From positions 1 to 37,259 of the forward strand of contig QHYM01000116.1 in assembly GCA_003223295.1 (NCBI GenBank): DNA of 37,259 nt. The letters run 5' to 3'. The first letter of the stretch is position 1. Each line of letters opens with the position of its first letter. A model generated the notes under the pieces. The model had not been told where the DNA came from, searched no databases, and was given only the letters and a program-made list of their open reading frames with translations. Positions 23,840-31,452 of the stretch are shown here, one piece after another. Source of the stretch: Acidobacteriota bacterium. Lineage in GTDB: Bacteria > Acidobacteriota > Terriglobia > Acidiferrales > UBA7541. The position numbers and the translations under genes are program-made.

Positions 23840-23864
23840 CGACCTACCTGTGGGGAATCACCAT

Positions 23865-25145
23865 TTAGTTGGTCACGGACTCGGCGACTTTGCGGGGATA
23901 TTTTTTGGCGATGTAGTTGTCGACGAGGGCTTGGAAGGCGGCGGCGAGTTCGTCGTAGGTGCCTTCGAGGGTGACGTCTTTCTTGCCGTCGATGTACACG
24001 GGGCAGCGGGGGGCTTCGCCGGTACCCGGCAGGCTGATGCCAATGTTGGCGGCCTTGGATTCGCCTGGGCCGTTGACGATGCAGCCCATCACCGCGAGCG
24101 TCATGCTTTCGACGCCTTCGAATTGCGTTTTCCAGATGGGCATCATGTCGCGGATATAGCCCTGAATTGCTTCGGCCAATTCCTGAAATGTAGTGCTGGT
24201 GGTGCGGCCGCAGCCGGGGCAGGCAGTTACGCTGGGCGCGAACGAACGCAAGCCCAGCGCTTGGAGTAATTCACACGCGGCGTAGACTTCTTCGCGGCGG
24301 TCGCCGCCGGGACGCGGGGTTAGCGAGATGCGAATCGTGTCGCCAATCCCTTCGTAAAGAAGGACGCCCAGAGATGCAGCGGACCAGATTTGGCCCTTCA
24401 TGCCCATGCCCGCTTCGGTCAGGCCGAGATGCAGCGGCTGCTCGGTTTTCGCTGAGAGATCGCGGTAAACGGTGATGAGGTCGCGGGGCCGCGAAGTCTT
24501 GCACGATATGATGATTTGGTCGTGACGGAGTCCCGACTCGAGCGCGAGTTCCGCGGACTCCAGCGCGGAAATGACCATGCACTCGTTGATGATCTGTTCG
24601 GAATCTTTGCCAAGGCTTTTGTCGGTGTTCTCCTGCATCTTGCGCATGACCAGCTCCTGGTTGAGGGAGCCACCATTCACGCCGATGCGCACGGGTTTTC
24701 CATTATCTACGGCGACTTTACAGATCGTGGAGAACTGTTCGTCGCGGCGCTGCCCCGCGCCGACATTTCCGGGATTGATGCGATATTTGTCGAGCTGCTT
24801 CGCGCATTCCGGATACTTCGTGAGCAGGACGTGACCGTTGTAATGAAAATCGCCGATGATCGGCGCGCGGCAGGCCACGTCGAGCATGCGCTTCTTGATC
24901 TCTGGCACGGCGGCAGCGGCTTCGGGGACGTTCACGGTCCAGCGCACGATTTCCGAGCCGGCTTCGGCTAGCTCCACCGTTTGTTTGAAGGTGGACTCGA
25001 TGTCGGCAGTGTCCGTGTTGGTCATGGACTGCACGACAATGGGCGCGCCGTCGCCCACGCACACGTGTCCCACCTTCACGCCATAGGTCTTGCGGCGCGG
25101 ATGGCGCGTGGCCGCCGCGTCAAATCCTTCAATTTGGGTAAGCAT
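23865..25145 (-). CDS. ispG: 4-hydroxy-3-methylbut-2-en-1-yl diphosphate synthase
   Basis: IspG (GcpE) is the [4Fe-4S] enzyme that reduces 2-C-methyl-D-erythritol cyclodiphosphate to HMBPP in the non-mevalonate isoprenoid pathway. From ATG 25145 the 426-residue product has the TIM-barrel part ([39 protein letters not shown]) and the C-terminal cluster domain with C309 and C312 ([19 protein letters not shown]) and C355 with E362 ([10 protein letters not shown]). Spacing between the cysteine groups is longer than in E. coli but of a form common in other phyla. An in-frame start at 25238 would add 31 residues unlike the family and is rejected. The gene stands alone between an unknown exported protein and marR. 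Confidence 0.96.
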   Translation of the reverse strand: MLTQIEGFDAAATRHPRRKTYGVKVGHVCVGDGAPIVVQSMTNTDTADIESTFKQTVELAEAGSEIVRWTVNVPEAAAAVPEIKKRMLDVACRAPIIGDFHYNGHVLLTKYPECAKQLDKYRINPGNVGAGQRRDEQFSTICKVAVDNGKPVRIGVNGGSLNQELVMRKMQENTDKSLGKDSEQIINECMVISALESAELALESGLRHDQIIISCKTSRPRDLITVYRDLSAKTEQPLHLGLTEAGMGMKGQIWSAASLGVLLYEGIGDTIRISLTPRPGGDRREEVYAACELLQALGLRSFAPSVTACPGCGRTTSTTFQELAEAIQGYIRDMMPIWKTQFEGVESMTLAVMGCIVNGPGESKAANIGISLPGTGEAPRCPVYIDGKKDVTLEGTYDELAAAFQALVDNYIAKKYPRKVAESVTN

Positions 25146-25266
25146 TCTTATCAATTCTAGCCCGAATCCGCCCTGGTGCGAAATCGGCCATTCCTTGCCG
25201 AAACGGGCCCTGGCAAGAGTCCAATATAGGGTTTTCACGAGTTCGCGAGGCGGTTATTCGAAAGAT

Positions 25267-25761
25267 TCAGAAACTTGTGGGCTTTCGGGCCTGAGTGTCT
25301 TTGGAAGGTTCCTCAAAAGCGGTGATGGTATGAGCAAGTTCTTCCAATCCGTTTCGCAAGCCTTTCCATTGCTCCGCACCCACCGTCGTTACAAACCGCT
25401 GCTGGACTTTGCGCCAGGCCGGCAAACTCCGGGCCAGCGCACGTTCTCCTTTACCGGTAATCTTCAGGAAACGCTGCCTCATCTCCGCCCGATTCGAAAT
25501 GGTGATGAGCCCTTCTTTCTGCAACAGCCGCAGGCTGCGTGTGAGCGTCGTGGGGTCAATGATGAGCACCTCGGCAAGCGCTCCGATAGAAACGGGCTGG
25601 CTCTTCATGATGCCGACGAGGATGCTGAATTGCGTCGAGCGCATGCCGCTTTCCTTCAGGGCCATGTCAAACATCCGCGTCACCGCTCGCGCGGTCCTGC
25701 GGAGATTGAAGGTGGCGCAATAGCCCGTTCCGGTTAGGTCCACATTGCCGTTGTGTGACAT
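25267..25761 (-). CDS. MarR-family transcriptional regulator
   Basis: A 164-residue winged-helix repressor of the MarR family, which usually binds palindromes as a dimer and is released by small phenolic or lipophilic ligands or by oxidation. The core reads YCATFNLRRTARAVTRMFD, then STQFSILVGIMKSQPVSIGA, ALAEVLIIDPTTLTRSLRLL, the wing EGLITISNRAEMRQRFLKIT and a C-terminal dimer helix. ATG 25761 is chosen because the longer reading from 25833 would begin inside the promoter and operator. A 22-base palindrome spans its transcription start, so autorepression is likely, together with control of the divergent membrane regulator gene. The ligand is not predictable from sequence. Confidence 0.9.
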   Translation of the reverse strand: MSHNGNVDLTGTGYCATFNLRRTARAVTRMFDMALKESGMRSTQFSILVGIMKSQPVSIGALAEVLIIDPTTLTRSLRLLQKEGLITISNRAEMRQRFLKITGKGERALARSLPAWRKVQQRFVTTVGAEQWKGLRNGLEELAHTITAFEEPSKDTQARKPTSF

Positions 25762-25780
25762 CTTTTCTCGAAATTGCAGC

Positions 25781-25829
25781 TTGACATGTATATGCATGTT
25801 AAAATACATTGGTCTTAGCGCGCTGTCAA
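25781..25829. promoter_or_regulatory. Divergent promoters sharing a MarR-type palindromic operator
   Basis: For marR (minus), TTGACA (25824-25829) and TATTTT (25801-25806) are 17 bases apart. For the plus-strand regulator, TTGACA (25781-25786) and TACATT (25805-25810) are 18 apart. An imperfect palindrome at 25781-25802 (arms TTGACATG and CATGTTAA around an AT-rich centre, 10 of 12 arm positions symmetric when aligned as 12-mers) overlaps the plus -35, the marR -10 and its start point. Its size is typical of MarR operators. Control of both directions is inferred. Confidence 0.65.
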
Positions 25830-25922
25830 GCACGCTCGAACGGATTGCCTGGTGCGGCGTCCTACTGCGAGTGGCCTCAAAAGCAGGTTTGGTCGCTCTT
25901 TCTTGCGACCCAGGGTGGGTTT

Positions 25923-26501
25923 ATGAATACGCAGTGGATTCACGCGCCCGCCCCAGAGCCGCAGCATCATCCGGCTACTGCGGCGCAGGCCCCTATCCCC
26001 ACACCCTACCTCCGCTTCGGCGCCTTTTGTCTCGATTTGCAAAGGGAGAGACTTTTTAAGGACGGCGCGCGCGTCAAGCTCCCGGGCAAAGTGTACCAGG
26101 CGCTGGTTGTGTTGATCGCACAGCCTGGCCAAATCGTCACGCGCGAAGCGTTGCGAATGCGTTTGTGGTCCGCCGGCACCTACGTCAACTACGACGCGAA
26201 CGTCAACACTACGGTCAACAAGCTGCGGCAAATCCTCGGTGATTCCGCGGAGCAACCGAACTTCGTGGACACCATTCCTCGTCGAGGCTACAGCTTCATT
26301 GCGAAGGTCGCATACTTGGACCAATCCCCGCTACCGACTGCGGTGTGTGACAAAAAAAGCGAGGCCATTCCCGCCGAGGAAAACTCCGCAAAAGGCGGAG
26401 TGTCCTTCCTGCGGAAGCCCATCGGTTCCACCTGGTTCATGGCGCTGCTGATCGCCGGCATGCTGCTTGGAGCGGGCCTGGTGTTGTACACGCACCGCTG
26501 A
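25923..26501 (+). CDS. Membrane-anchored winged-helix regulator (CadC/ToxR-type)
   Basis: A 192-residue protein with a cytoplasmic OmpR-type winged-helix DNA-binding domain at about 28-125: LRFGAFCLDLQRERLFKDG, VKLPGKVYQALVVLIAQPGQ, ALRMRLWSAGTYVNYDANVN and the wing region VDTIPRRGYSFIAKV. A short charged linker is followed by one hydrophobic segment (about 165-187, FMALLIAGMLLGAGLVL), leaving almost nothing outside. CadC/ToxR-like proteins with this layout activate transcription from the membrane, but here the periplasmic sensor domain is missing, so the signal must be sensed in the membrane or by a partner. ATG 25923 has a GGGTGGG stretch upstream. It diverges from marR over a shared operator, so it is probably under MarR control. 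A 7-bp hairpin lies inside the linker coding region. Confidence 0.85.
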   Translation: MNTQWIHAPAPEPQHHPATAAQAPIPTPYLRFGAFCLDLQRERLFKDGARVKLPGKVYQALVVLIAQPGQIVTREALRMRLWSAGTYVNYDANVNTTVNKLRQILGDSAEQPNFVDTIPRRGYSFIAKVAYLDQSPLPTAVCDKKSEAIPAEENSAKGGVSFLRKPIGSTWFMALLIAGMLLGAGLVLYTHR

Positions 26502-26512
26502 TTCGTGGCATT

Positions 26513-27094
26513 TCAAAGTGCGCCGCGCAGGCCTAGAGCGTCGGCGTGTTCGCGCATGGCAGCGATACAGAACTTAATGTGTTCTTCGAGAGGGATGCCG
26601 AGCTCTTCTGCACCTTTGCGAACGTCTTCGCGAGAGACACCCTTTGCGAAGAGTTTGTCCTTCATGCGGCGCTTTACGGAATCGACTTCGAGATCGAGGA
26701 TACTCTTCGACGGGCGGACGTACGCGCAGGCGGTGAGGAAGCCCGCCAGCTCATCGCACGCGAAGAGCGTGTGCTCGAGGGCGGATTGGCGGGGCACGTC
26801 GCAATAATCGGCATGGGAGAGAATGGCGCGAACAATTTCTTCCGAGTAGTCCTGTTGGCGCAGGATCTTTGCGCCTTCCGAAGGATGGCCCTGGTCGGGG
26901 GAGTGCTCTTGATTGGGCCAGCGCTCATAGTCGAAGTCGTGGAGCAAGGCGGCGAGGCCCCAGGTCTCTTCGTCGGCGCAGGACTTGCGGGCATAGGCGC
27001 GCACGCAGGCTTCGACGGCCAGCATGTGTTTGCGAAGCGATTCAGATTGCGTGTATTCGCAGAGCAGTTTCCAGGCGTCTTCGCGCGTCGGCAT
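26513..27094 (-). CDS. HD-domain hydrolase
   Basis: A 193-residue soluble HD-domain protein, a metal-dependent phosphohydrolase fold acting on nucleotides or related phosphates. Metal-ligand candidates are H23 (RKHMLAVE), H52-D53 (ALLHDFDYE) and the aspartate in FACDELAGF, with H70 (DQGHPSEG) and H94 (ILSHADYC) nearby. The sequence fits the small stand-alone HDIG-like proteins common in many bacteria; the substrate is unknown. ATG 27094 is chosen because GGGGGGAA lies about 5 bases upstream; an in-frame start at 27115 is poorer. It converges on the membrane regulator gene with 11 bases between stops and diverges from the XRE gene across a purine-rich tract. Confidence 0.9.
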   Translation of the reverse strand: MPTREDAWKLLCEYTQSESLRKHMLAVEACVRAYARKSCADEETWGLAALLHDFDYERWPNQEHSPDQGHPSEGAKILRQQDYSEEIVRAILSHADYCDVPRQSALEHTLFACDELAGFLTACAYVRPSKSILDLEVDSVKRRMKDKLFAKGVSREDVRKGAEELGIPLEEHIKFCIAAMREHADALGLRGAL

Positions 27095-27129
27095 GCCGTT
27101 CCCCCCAGAGAACAAATAGTGTAACGCAG

Positions 27130-27440
27130 AAGAATGGGTAGACAGGAAGTAGAGGAGATATTAAGGAAGCAAAGGAGCGAAAGGAGCAAGGAAAACCGTG
27201 TCACGAGAAAATGGTGCCAGGCAATGCCTAGAGGCGGAAGAGGGAAGAAGCAGGGTCTAGAAGAACCGCCATCGCAATGGGACCGCACGGAAAAGTATCC
27301 ACAAGCTGTACGGGAGTGACTGGTGGGGGCGTACCAGAGTTCGTGGAAGACAGAGGGAGAGGAAGGAGAAGCTGGACGAAAGGACAGCGAAAAGAGGGCG
27401 TAAAGGGGGAAAAGGAACGGAGCAAAATGAAAAAAAGTAC
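27130..27440 (+). other. Purine-rich intergenic tract
   Basis: The 480-base gap between the HD gene and the XRE gene (27095-27574) has no credible gene. For about 300 bases the plus strand is dominated by A and G, with recurring AGGAG, GGAAG and GAAAAG words, quite unlike the rest of the window. Short frames in it are low-complexity Lys/Arg/Glu/Gly readings and are not called. The tract ends at the promoter at 27451. Confidence 0.6.
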
Positions 27441-27450
27441 AAAAATACTC

Positions 27451-27479
27451 TTGACAGAAAAAGGCGCTCGCACGATACT
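27451..27479 (+). promoter_or_regulatory. Sigma70 promoter of the XRE regulator gene
   Basis: A perfect TTGACA (27451-27456), a 17-base spacer and GATACT (27474-27479, 4/6) form the best housekeeping promoter in the window. Transcription should start near 27486, about 90 bases before the GTG at 27575. The leader contains the palindrome GAACGTTC (27514-27521), a possible operator. Confidence 0.75.
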
Positions 27480-27574
27480 CCCATCGCGCCAGTAAGCTGT
27501 CTTCCCCCCGTGAGAACGTTCCGACGTTCCTCTCCTATCCGCACGCCGGAAAAAAGCGTCAGCAAGGAGCACCG

Positions 27575-28342
27575 GTGTCGGCACAAGTGAATAAAGACGA
27601 AATGAACACGCTCGAAATGGACCGGGAAGTGATCCGCTGCAAGACGTGTGGACTGGTACAGTACAGGACGCGCACGGGAAATTGCCGGCGATGCGTGCGC
27701 GCATTACCTCAGCGCCTGGAATTCTTGATTCCCCCGCCCCCGCCGGCGGAGGAAGTGGCGGCTGAGCCAGCCTCGGAGAAGTTCGTCAACCAACAAACCG
27801 TGGAGAACATCGGGCAGCGGATTCGCCAGTTACGCGAATCGCGCTCGATGACCCAAAGCCAACTGCAATCGCGCTCGAAAGTCTCGCGATCGTATCTCTC
27901 GAGAATCGAAAGCGGGCAAATGACGCCCAGTCTCGGCACGCTGGAGAAAATCTCGGAAGCGCTGAATGTGGGGCTGAACCGGTTCTTCATCCCGGAATCG
28001 GACGGCGAAGCGCTGCTGGAGGATCCGTTCATCCAGGGATTGCGACCGTTCCTGCGGCAACTGGATTGGGAACAGTGGCAGTCGATCCTGAAGAGGCTGC
28101 AGGCGATCAGCGACCACGTTCACACGGCACCGGTGAATCTCCGCCCTATCGGTAATCCGGCGCGGCTTCCGCAATCCGCGCCGGCGAATGGCAACGTGAC
28201 CGGACACATCGGAACCGGCCATTCGAATGGCGCTGTGCACGCGCATGTTCATGGGCATGCGCAGGGCTACGCGCTGCAGAGGCCGGGAGCGCCCTTTGGA
28301 ACGCAGAGCAAGCCCGCGTTTCTGAGGCCGGTGGCGCGATAG
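27575..28342 (+). CDS. XRE-family regulator with N-terminal zinc ribbon and His-rich C-terminus
   Basis: A 255-residue DNA-binding protein. It starts at GTG 27575, supported by AAGGAG (27564-27569) at 5 bases; the ATG at 27602 lacks a site. An N-terminal ribbon has C22, C25, C37 and C40 (CKTC and CRRC), probably zinc-binding. A Pro/Ala/Glu linker leads to an HTH_3 domain at about 80-137 (RIRQLRESRSMTQSQL, SRSYLSRIESGQMTPSLGTL). A helical part (about 150-182) follows, then a flexible tail whose residues 211-228 are rich in histidine (AVHAHVHGHAQG). It has its own sigma70 promoter and terminator, so it is monocistronic. Target genes are unknown. The HTH and cysteine motifs are seen; metal binding by either end is inferred. 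Confidence 0.85.
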   Translation: MSAQVNKDEMNTLEMDREVIRCKTCGLVQYRTRTGNCRRCVRALPQRLEFLIPPPPPAEEVAAEPASEKFVNQQTVENIGQRIRQLRESRSMTQSQLQSRSKVSRSYLSRIESGQMTPSLGTLEKISEALNVGLNRFFIPESDGEALLEDPFIQGLRPFLRQLDWEQWQSILKRLQAISDHVHTAPVNLRPIGNPARLPQSAPANGNVTGHIGTGHSNGAVHAHVHGHAQGYALQRPGAPFGTQSKPAFLRPVAR

Positions 28343-28369
28343 CTTCCATTTCGAGCTGAAAGCAATTTG

Positions 28370-28407
28370 ACGCGGCGTAACCTTTCGATTGCGCCGCGTT
28401 TTTCTTT
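28370..28407 (+). terminator. Intrinsic terminator of the XRE regulator gene
   Basis: ACGCGGCG (28370-28377) and CGCCGCGT (28392-28399) form a perfect 8-bp GC-rich stem with a 14-base loop, followed by TTTTTCTTT. It lies 27 bases after the stop. The minus strand lacks a matching T run, so it acts in one direction. Confidence 0.85.
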
Positions 28408-28441
28408 GCAGGAAGGGTTTGTCTTTCGAAATACGAGACGA

Positions 28442-29173
28442 CTACTCGCGGATGACGGAGACCTTGGCTTCCGGAACTTCCAGGCGAATCAGGCGGTGGC
28501 TGGTGTCCAGCAAGAGCAGAATTTCCAGGTCGGCAGAGGTGACCTTGAGGCCTTCGTAGGATTTGCCATCGGCAGTGGTCGAGCCGGTTGAGACCACTTT
28601 CACCGTGCCGGGGGTCAGGTCCTGCGGGATCAGCACCGGGAAAGTTTGTTCTCCGCCCTTGGACCAGTCGTAAATGCGCGCGAGGACGGCGTATTGGTAG
28701 TACAGGTTGTTGTCGAGCACGGCGATCAGTGGAGTGTTGAAAGAGAGATCCTGCTGGAAGGGGCGCGCCCCTTGCATCTCGAGAGTGATGCGGGCGACGC
28801 CGTTGGCGAAGACGATGTGCGCCCCATTGGCTTTATCGGACTTGGCGGTCCACGCGTAACTGATTGGGGCTCCGTCGGATTGCAGCGTAAGCGAGCCGGT
28901 AACTTTGCTGGCAGCGCCCTCGGGAGGTTTAATGTCGGTTGTACCCTTGGCCAGCCAGCCGCCTTCGGCGGGCGCAATCTCAAACTCTTCACGGCCAACG
29001 GTCTGACCGGCGAGTTTAATGGTGAACTTGCCCTTGTCTTGGACGAGGACGCCGCTGGCCGGTGCGGTTTTTTTCTGAGCGGCGAAAGACAAGGCGGCGC
29101 AGGCAGCAAGTCCTAAGGTCAGTCCTATGCAGGCGGTTCTGAAATTCACGGTGTTTCTTACCCCCGTGGACAT
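28442..29173 (-). CDS. Exported beta-rich protein, possible lipoprotein
   Basis: A 243-residue protein, family not recognised. The N-terminus (FRTACIGLTLGLAACAALSF) is a signal peptide with LAAC, which fits a lipobox; type I cleavage a few residues later is the alternative. The mature part alternates hydrophobic and polar residues as in a beta-barrel or beta-sandwich: GKFTIKLAGQTVGREEFEI, then GSLTLQSDGAPISYAWTAK and LDNNLYYQYAVLARIYDW. The hydrophobic-core and barrel-like pattern recalls DUF3108-type periplasmic proteins, an unproven comparison. It is last in the five-gene sigma-factor cluster. Its ATG lies only 6 bases after the aroK stop, so translation is probably coupled. Confidence 0.75.
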   Translation of the reverse strand: MSTGVRNTVNFRTACIGLTLGLAACAALSFAAQKKTAPASGVLVQDKGKFTIKLAGQTVGREEFEIAPAEGGWLAKGTTDIKPPEGAASKVTGSLTLQSDGAPISYAWTAKSDKANGAHIVFANGVARITLEMQGARPFQQDLSFNTPLIAVLDNNLYYQYAVLARIYDWSKGGEQTFPVLIPQDLTPGTVKVVSTGSTTADGKSYEGLKVTSADLEILLLLDTSHRLIRLEVPEAKVSVIRE

Positions 29174-29179
29174 TGTCTC

Positions 29180-29776
29180 TCAGGGGAGAGGTTTCTCAAC
29201 GACGAGATGCGCCTGGTTTCCACCAGAAGCAACAACGCCGAGACGCAGAATCTGGGCGACAATCTCGGCCGGTTCTCCGGAGCTGTCAACACGATAGCCA
29301 GCAAGCTGGTAGGAGGGCAGGCGCTGAGCGTAGAGGGCGCGGAAGCTGGCCTCGTCACGGAACAGCGGACGCCCAGTCATGGTCATGCAGCGGGAAAGCA
29401 GAACTTCGATGGGGGAATCCAGCCAAAGGACCGGAACGCCAGCAGAGCGGAGAAACTCGGGGCAGCCGGGCTGCGCGTAAGTTCCGCCACCGAGCGCAAG
29501 AATGGTTCCTTGTTTGAGTTCGGAAGCGCGGCCGAGCGCGGCGCGGAGCTGGTCGGCTTCGAGCTGGCGGAAATAGGTCTCCCCCAAGCGTTCGAAAATC
29601 TGCGGGATGGGGAGGCCGGCAGATTCCTCGATGCGGTCGTCGAGATCGACAAAACGCCAGGCAAGCTGGCGCGCCAGGAGCGTGCCAACGGTGGTCTTAC
29701 CGGAACCCATGAAGCCGGCGAGGCAAAGAATCGACACACGCGGTGAAAGTCCGCGCGAAGAAGGTGTAGTTGTCAC
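29180..29776 (-). CDS. aroK: Shikimate kinase
   Basis: Shikimate kinase phosphorylates shikimate with ATP in the chorismate pathway. The 198-residue product has the P-loop GFMGSGKTT, the shikimate/Mg site DLDDRIEE, FERLGETYFRQLE with the substrate arginine, ALGGGTYA, the lid with RPLF and the adenine-side YAQRLPSYQLA. All key residues are present. Length is slightly above the usual 170-180 because of a C-terminal extension. The start is GTG 29776 with no clear ribosome binding site; a GTG at about codon 14 is possible. No other aro gene is in the window: it sits between a DUF4097 gene (19 bases upstream) and an exported protein, in a cluster headed by an ECF sigma factor. Confidence 0.93.
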   Translation of the reverse strand: MTTTPSSRGLSPRVSILCLAGFMGSGKTTVGTLLARQLAWRFVDLDDRIEESAGLPIPQIFERLGETYFRQLEADQLRAALGRASELKQGTILALGGGTYAQPGCPEFLRSAGVPVLWLDSPIEVLLSRCMTMTGRPLFRDEASFRALYAQRLPSYQLAGYRVDSSGEPAEIVAQILRLGVVASGGNQAHLVVEKPLP

Positions 29777-29795
29777 GCGAAAGAAGCGCGAAGGG

Positions 29796-30677
29796 CTAGT
29801 CGCGCCTCAAGATTCGGATTGTACCACTGTAGGTGGAGAGTTCGACCTTGGCCAGGCCTGCGCCGAAAGTGCCCCAGAGCCCGCGGAATTTCGACTTGAA
29901 ACGTCCGACGGTGCCGTGGGAATCGGGCTTAAGAAAAGCCGCGGCTTGATTGTCAACCGTGCCCGTGGCGGTCTGCGCTTTGAGATCAAAGGAATCATTG
30001 CCCGAGAAGCGCACTTCCACAAGGCCCTTGCCGCTCTTCATGGAGTAAAGCCCGGTGCGGATGAAATCCCCGTCGAACAGGATATTTCCGAAACTGGTGG
30101 TTGCTTCTACCTTGTTGAGAGCAGGTTGAAGAATCTGGGCCCCACCGCTGACGGACTTGAAATCCAATTTGCCGGCGCATTGCGTGCAGACGAGGGAACC
30201 GCCGGTGGTCTTGACGATGATGTAGCCGGAAACTTCCTTCAGGTGAACATCACCGGCTACGCTCTCGAGGGTCATGTCGCCCATGACCTGCTCCACATAA
30301 ATCAGCCCGTTTTCGGTCTTGAGCTGAAGTTCCGTTTCTTCCGGCACGGTTAATTGCAAGCTGGTTTCGAGATCGAGGGGCTGCGCGGAGGCATCCACGA
30401 TAGTGGCCGTGACGTCAATGCGGTCGCCCGCCTGCTCCATGTCAAAATTAATTTTGTTTGAGTTCTGACTGGCGATTACCGTCACTTCCTGGCTCTTGGA
30501 GGATTTCACCTCGATGCGGCCGTTCGCCACATTTTGAATCACCACGACCGGGCGCCCGGTCACCGCGAAATGCTTTTCGATGCGCTGGCTGGCAGCCATG
30601 GCGGTTGTGCCTGAGCCAAGCACAACTGTGGCGCCAAGAAGCAGGGTGACGCTCCGTCCCATCGACCTGGTACTCAT
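29796..30677 (-). CDS. Exported DUF4097-type beta-helix protein
   Basis: A 293-residue exported protein. A signal peptide (GRSVTLLLGATVVLGSGTTA, cleavage after AMA near 29) precedes a repeating beta pattern with phrases such as VVVIQNVANGRIEVKSSKSQ, LKTENGLIYVEQVMGDMTL, VKTTGGSLVCTQ and LDFKSVSGGAQ, ending VELSTYSGTIRILRRD. The recurrent S/T-x-x-G-x-I/V units are typical of DUF4097 (putative adhesin) right-handed beta repeats, often found next to ECF sigma/anti-sigma pairs. Function is unknown; an envelope role is inferred. Its ATG lies one base after the anti-sigma stop, so translation is coupled. Confidence 0.85.
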   Translation of the reverse strand: MSTRSMGRSVTLLLGATVVLGSGTTAMAASQRIEKHFAVTGRPVVVIQNVANGRIEVKSSKSQEVTVIASQNSNKINFDMEQAGDRIDVTATIVDASAQPLDLETSLQLTVPEETELQLKTENGLIYVEQVMGDMTLESVAGDVHLKEVSGYIIVKTTGGSLVCTQCAGKLDFKSVSGGAQILQPALNKVEATTSFGNILFDGDFIRTGLYSMKSGKGLVEVRFSGNDSFDLKAQTATGTVDNQAAAFLKPDSHGTVGRFKSKFRGLWGTFGAGLAKVELSTYSGTIRILRRD

Positions 30678-30678
30678 G

Positions 30679-31332
30679 TTAGTTAACGCTCCTTCCGCGA
30701 TCCATCATCGCGGCAAGTAATTCCGCTTTTTGCTGATAGGCGCTGTAGAGATACTCGCGCGCCAGTTCGTCCTGCGGCGTATCTTTCAGATGGCGCTCGC
30801 AGTCGGCAATAAAATCGTCAATTTCCTTCAGGTTCTGCTGGAGGGCAGCATCCACGGGGGAAGAAGTGCTCGCAAGGCGCATGTTCCTGACATCTGCTTC
30901 TTGCTGATTCAATTGCTCGAGCATTGCCTGGATACCCGGTGGCGGCGGAGGGGAACCCTGGCGATCATCCACCGGCTGGCGCACCTGCAGAATCGCAGCC
31001 GCCGCAATTAACGCGCCTACAGTCAGGGTGGCTAAAGCGCGGCCGCGGAATAGTTGGACGAAATCACCCAACCAGGAAGCAGGCGATCCTGCCGAAGCAG
31101 CCGCAGGTTCCTTGATGATGCCTTCCAGTTCGAGCTGAGTCCGGAGAGCAACCCAAACACGGGAAGGCGGCTCTACTTCGGCGGGCAATTCGTGGGCGGC
31201 TGAAACGATTGTTTCAAGATCGGCGATGTAACCCTGGCAGTGCCAGCAAGTGACCACGTGCGCCCGCGCTGCTTCCGGCAACGGCTCCAAGCCTTCCTGC
31301 TCAAGAACCTCTTCCACGTCCCTACACTGCAT
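30679..31332 (-). CDS. Zinc-finger anti-sigma factor
   Basis: A 217-residue single-pass membrane protein. The N-terminal cytoplasmic ZAS-type motif is present: C3, H25, C29 and C32 (HVVTCWHC, H-x3-C-x2-C). A transmembrane helix (about 98-117, ALATLTVGALIAAAAILQV) follows a linker with a proline/glutamate stretch. The outer part has PPPPP followed by a long helical region (LEQLNQQEADVRNM, then EIDDFIADCERHLKD) that looks coiled-coil. It should hold the sigma factor encoded just upstream until an envelope signal arrives. ATG 31332 has GGAG about 10 bases upstream. The gap to the sigma gene is 120 bases; the next gene begins one base after its stop. Confidence 0.9.
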   Translation of the reverse strand: MQCRDVEEVLEQEGLEPLPEAARAHVVTCWHCQGYIADLETIVSAAHELPAEVEPPSRVWVALRTQLELEGIIKEPAAASAGSPASWLGDFVQLFRGRALATLTVGALIAAAAILQVRQPVDDRQGSPPPPPGIQAMLEQLNQQEADVRNMRLASTSSPVDAALQQNLKEIDDFIADCERHLKDTPQDELAREYLYSAYQQKAELLAAMMDRGRSVN

Positions 31333-31452
31333 GGTGCTTCACTCCAAACAGACCGCAACCGGGTGCCCGGCTCGTTCTGCTTCCTTCGTCTTCGTTAGGC
31401 CCCAACTCTTGGCGTCACGGAATCGCACACCCTAAAGTACGCCCATTGTAGC

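Noticed and set aside
26383-26401. Perfect 7-bp hairpin ACTCCGC/GCGGAGT
   Set aside because: It lies within the linker coding region of the membrane regulator, has no T run and is not near a gene end, so no function is claimed.
27134-27495. Two small plus-strand frames (61 and 72 codons) in the purine-rich tract
   Set aside because: Composition follows the purine bias (Lys, Arg, Glu, Gly), there is no conserved motif, and the second overlaps the XRE promoter.
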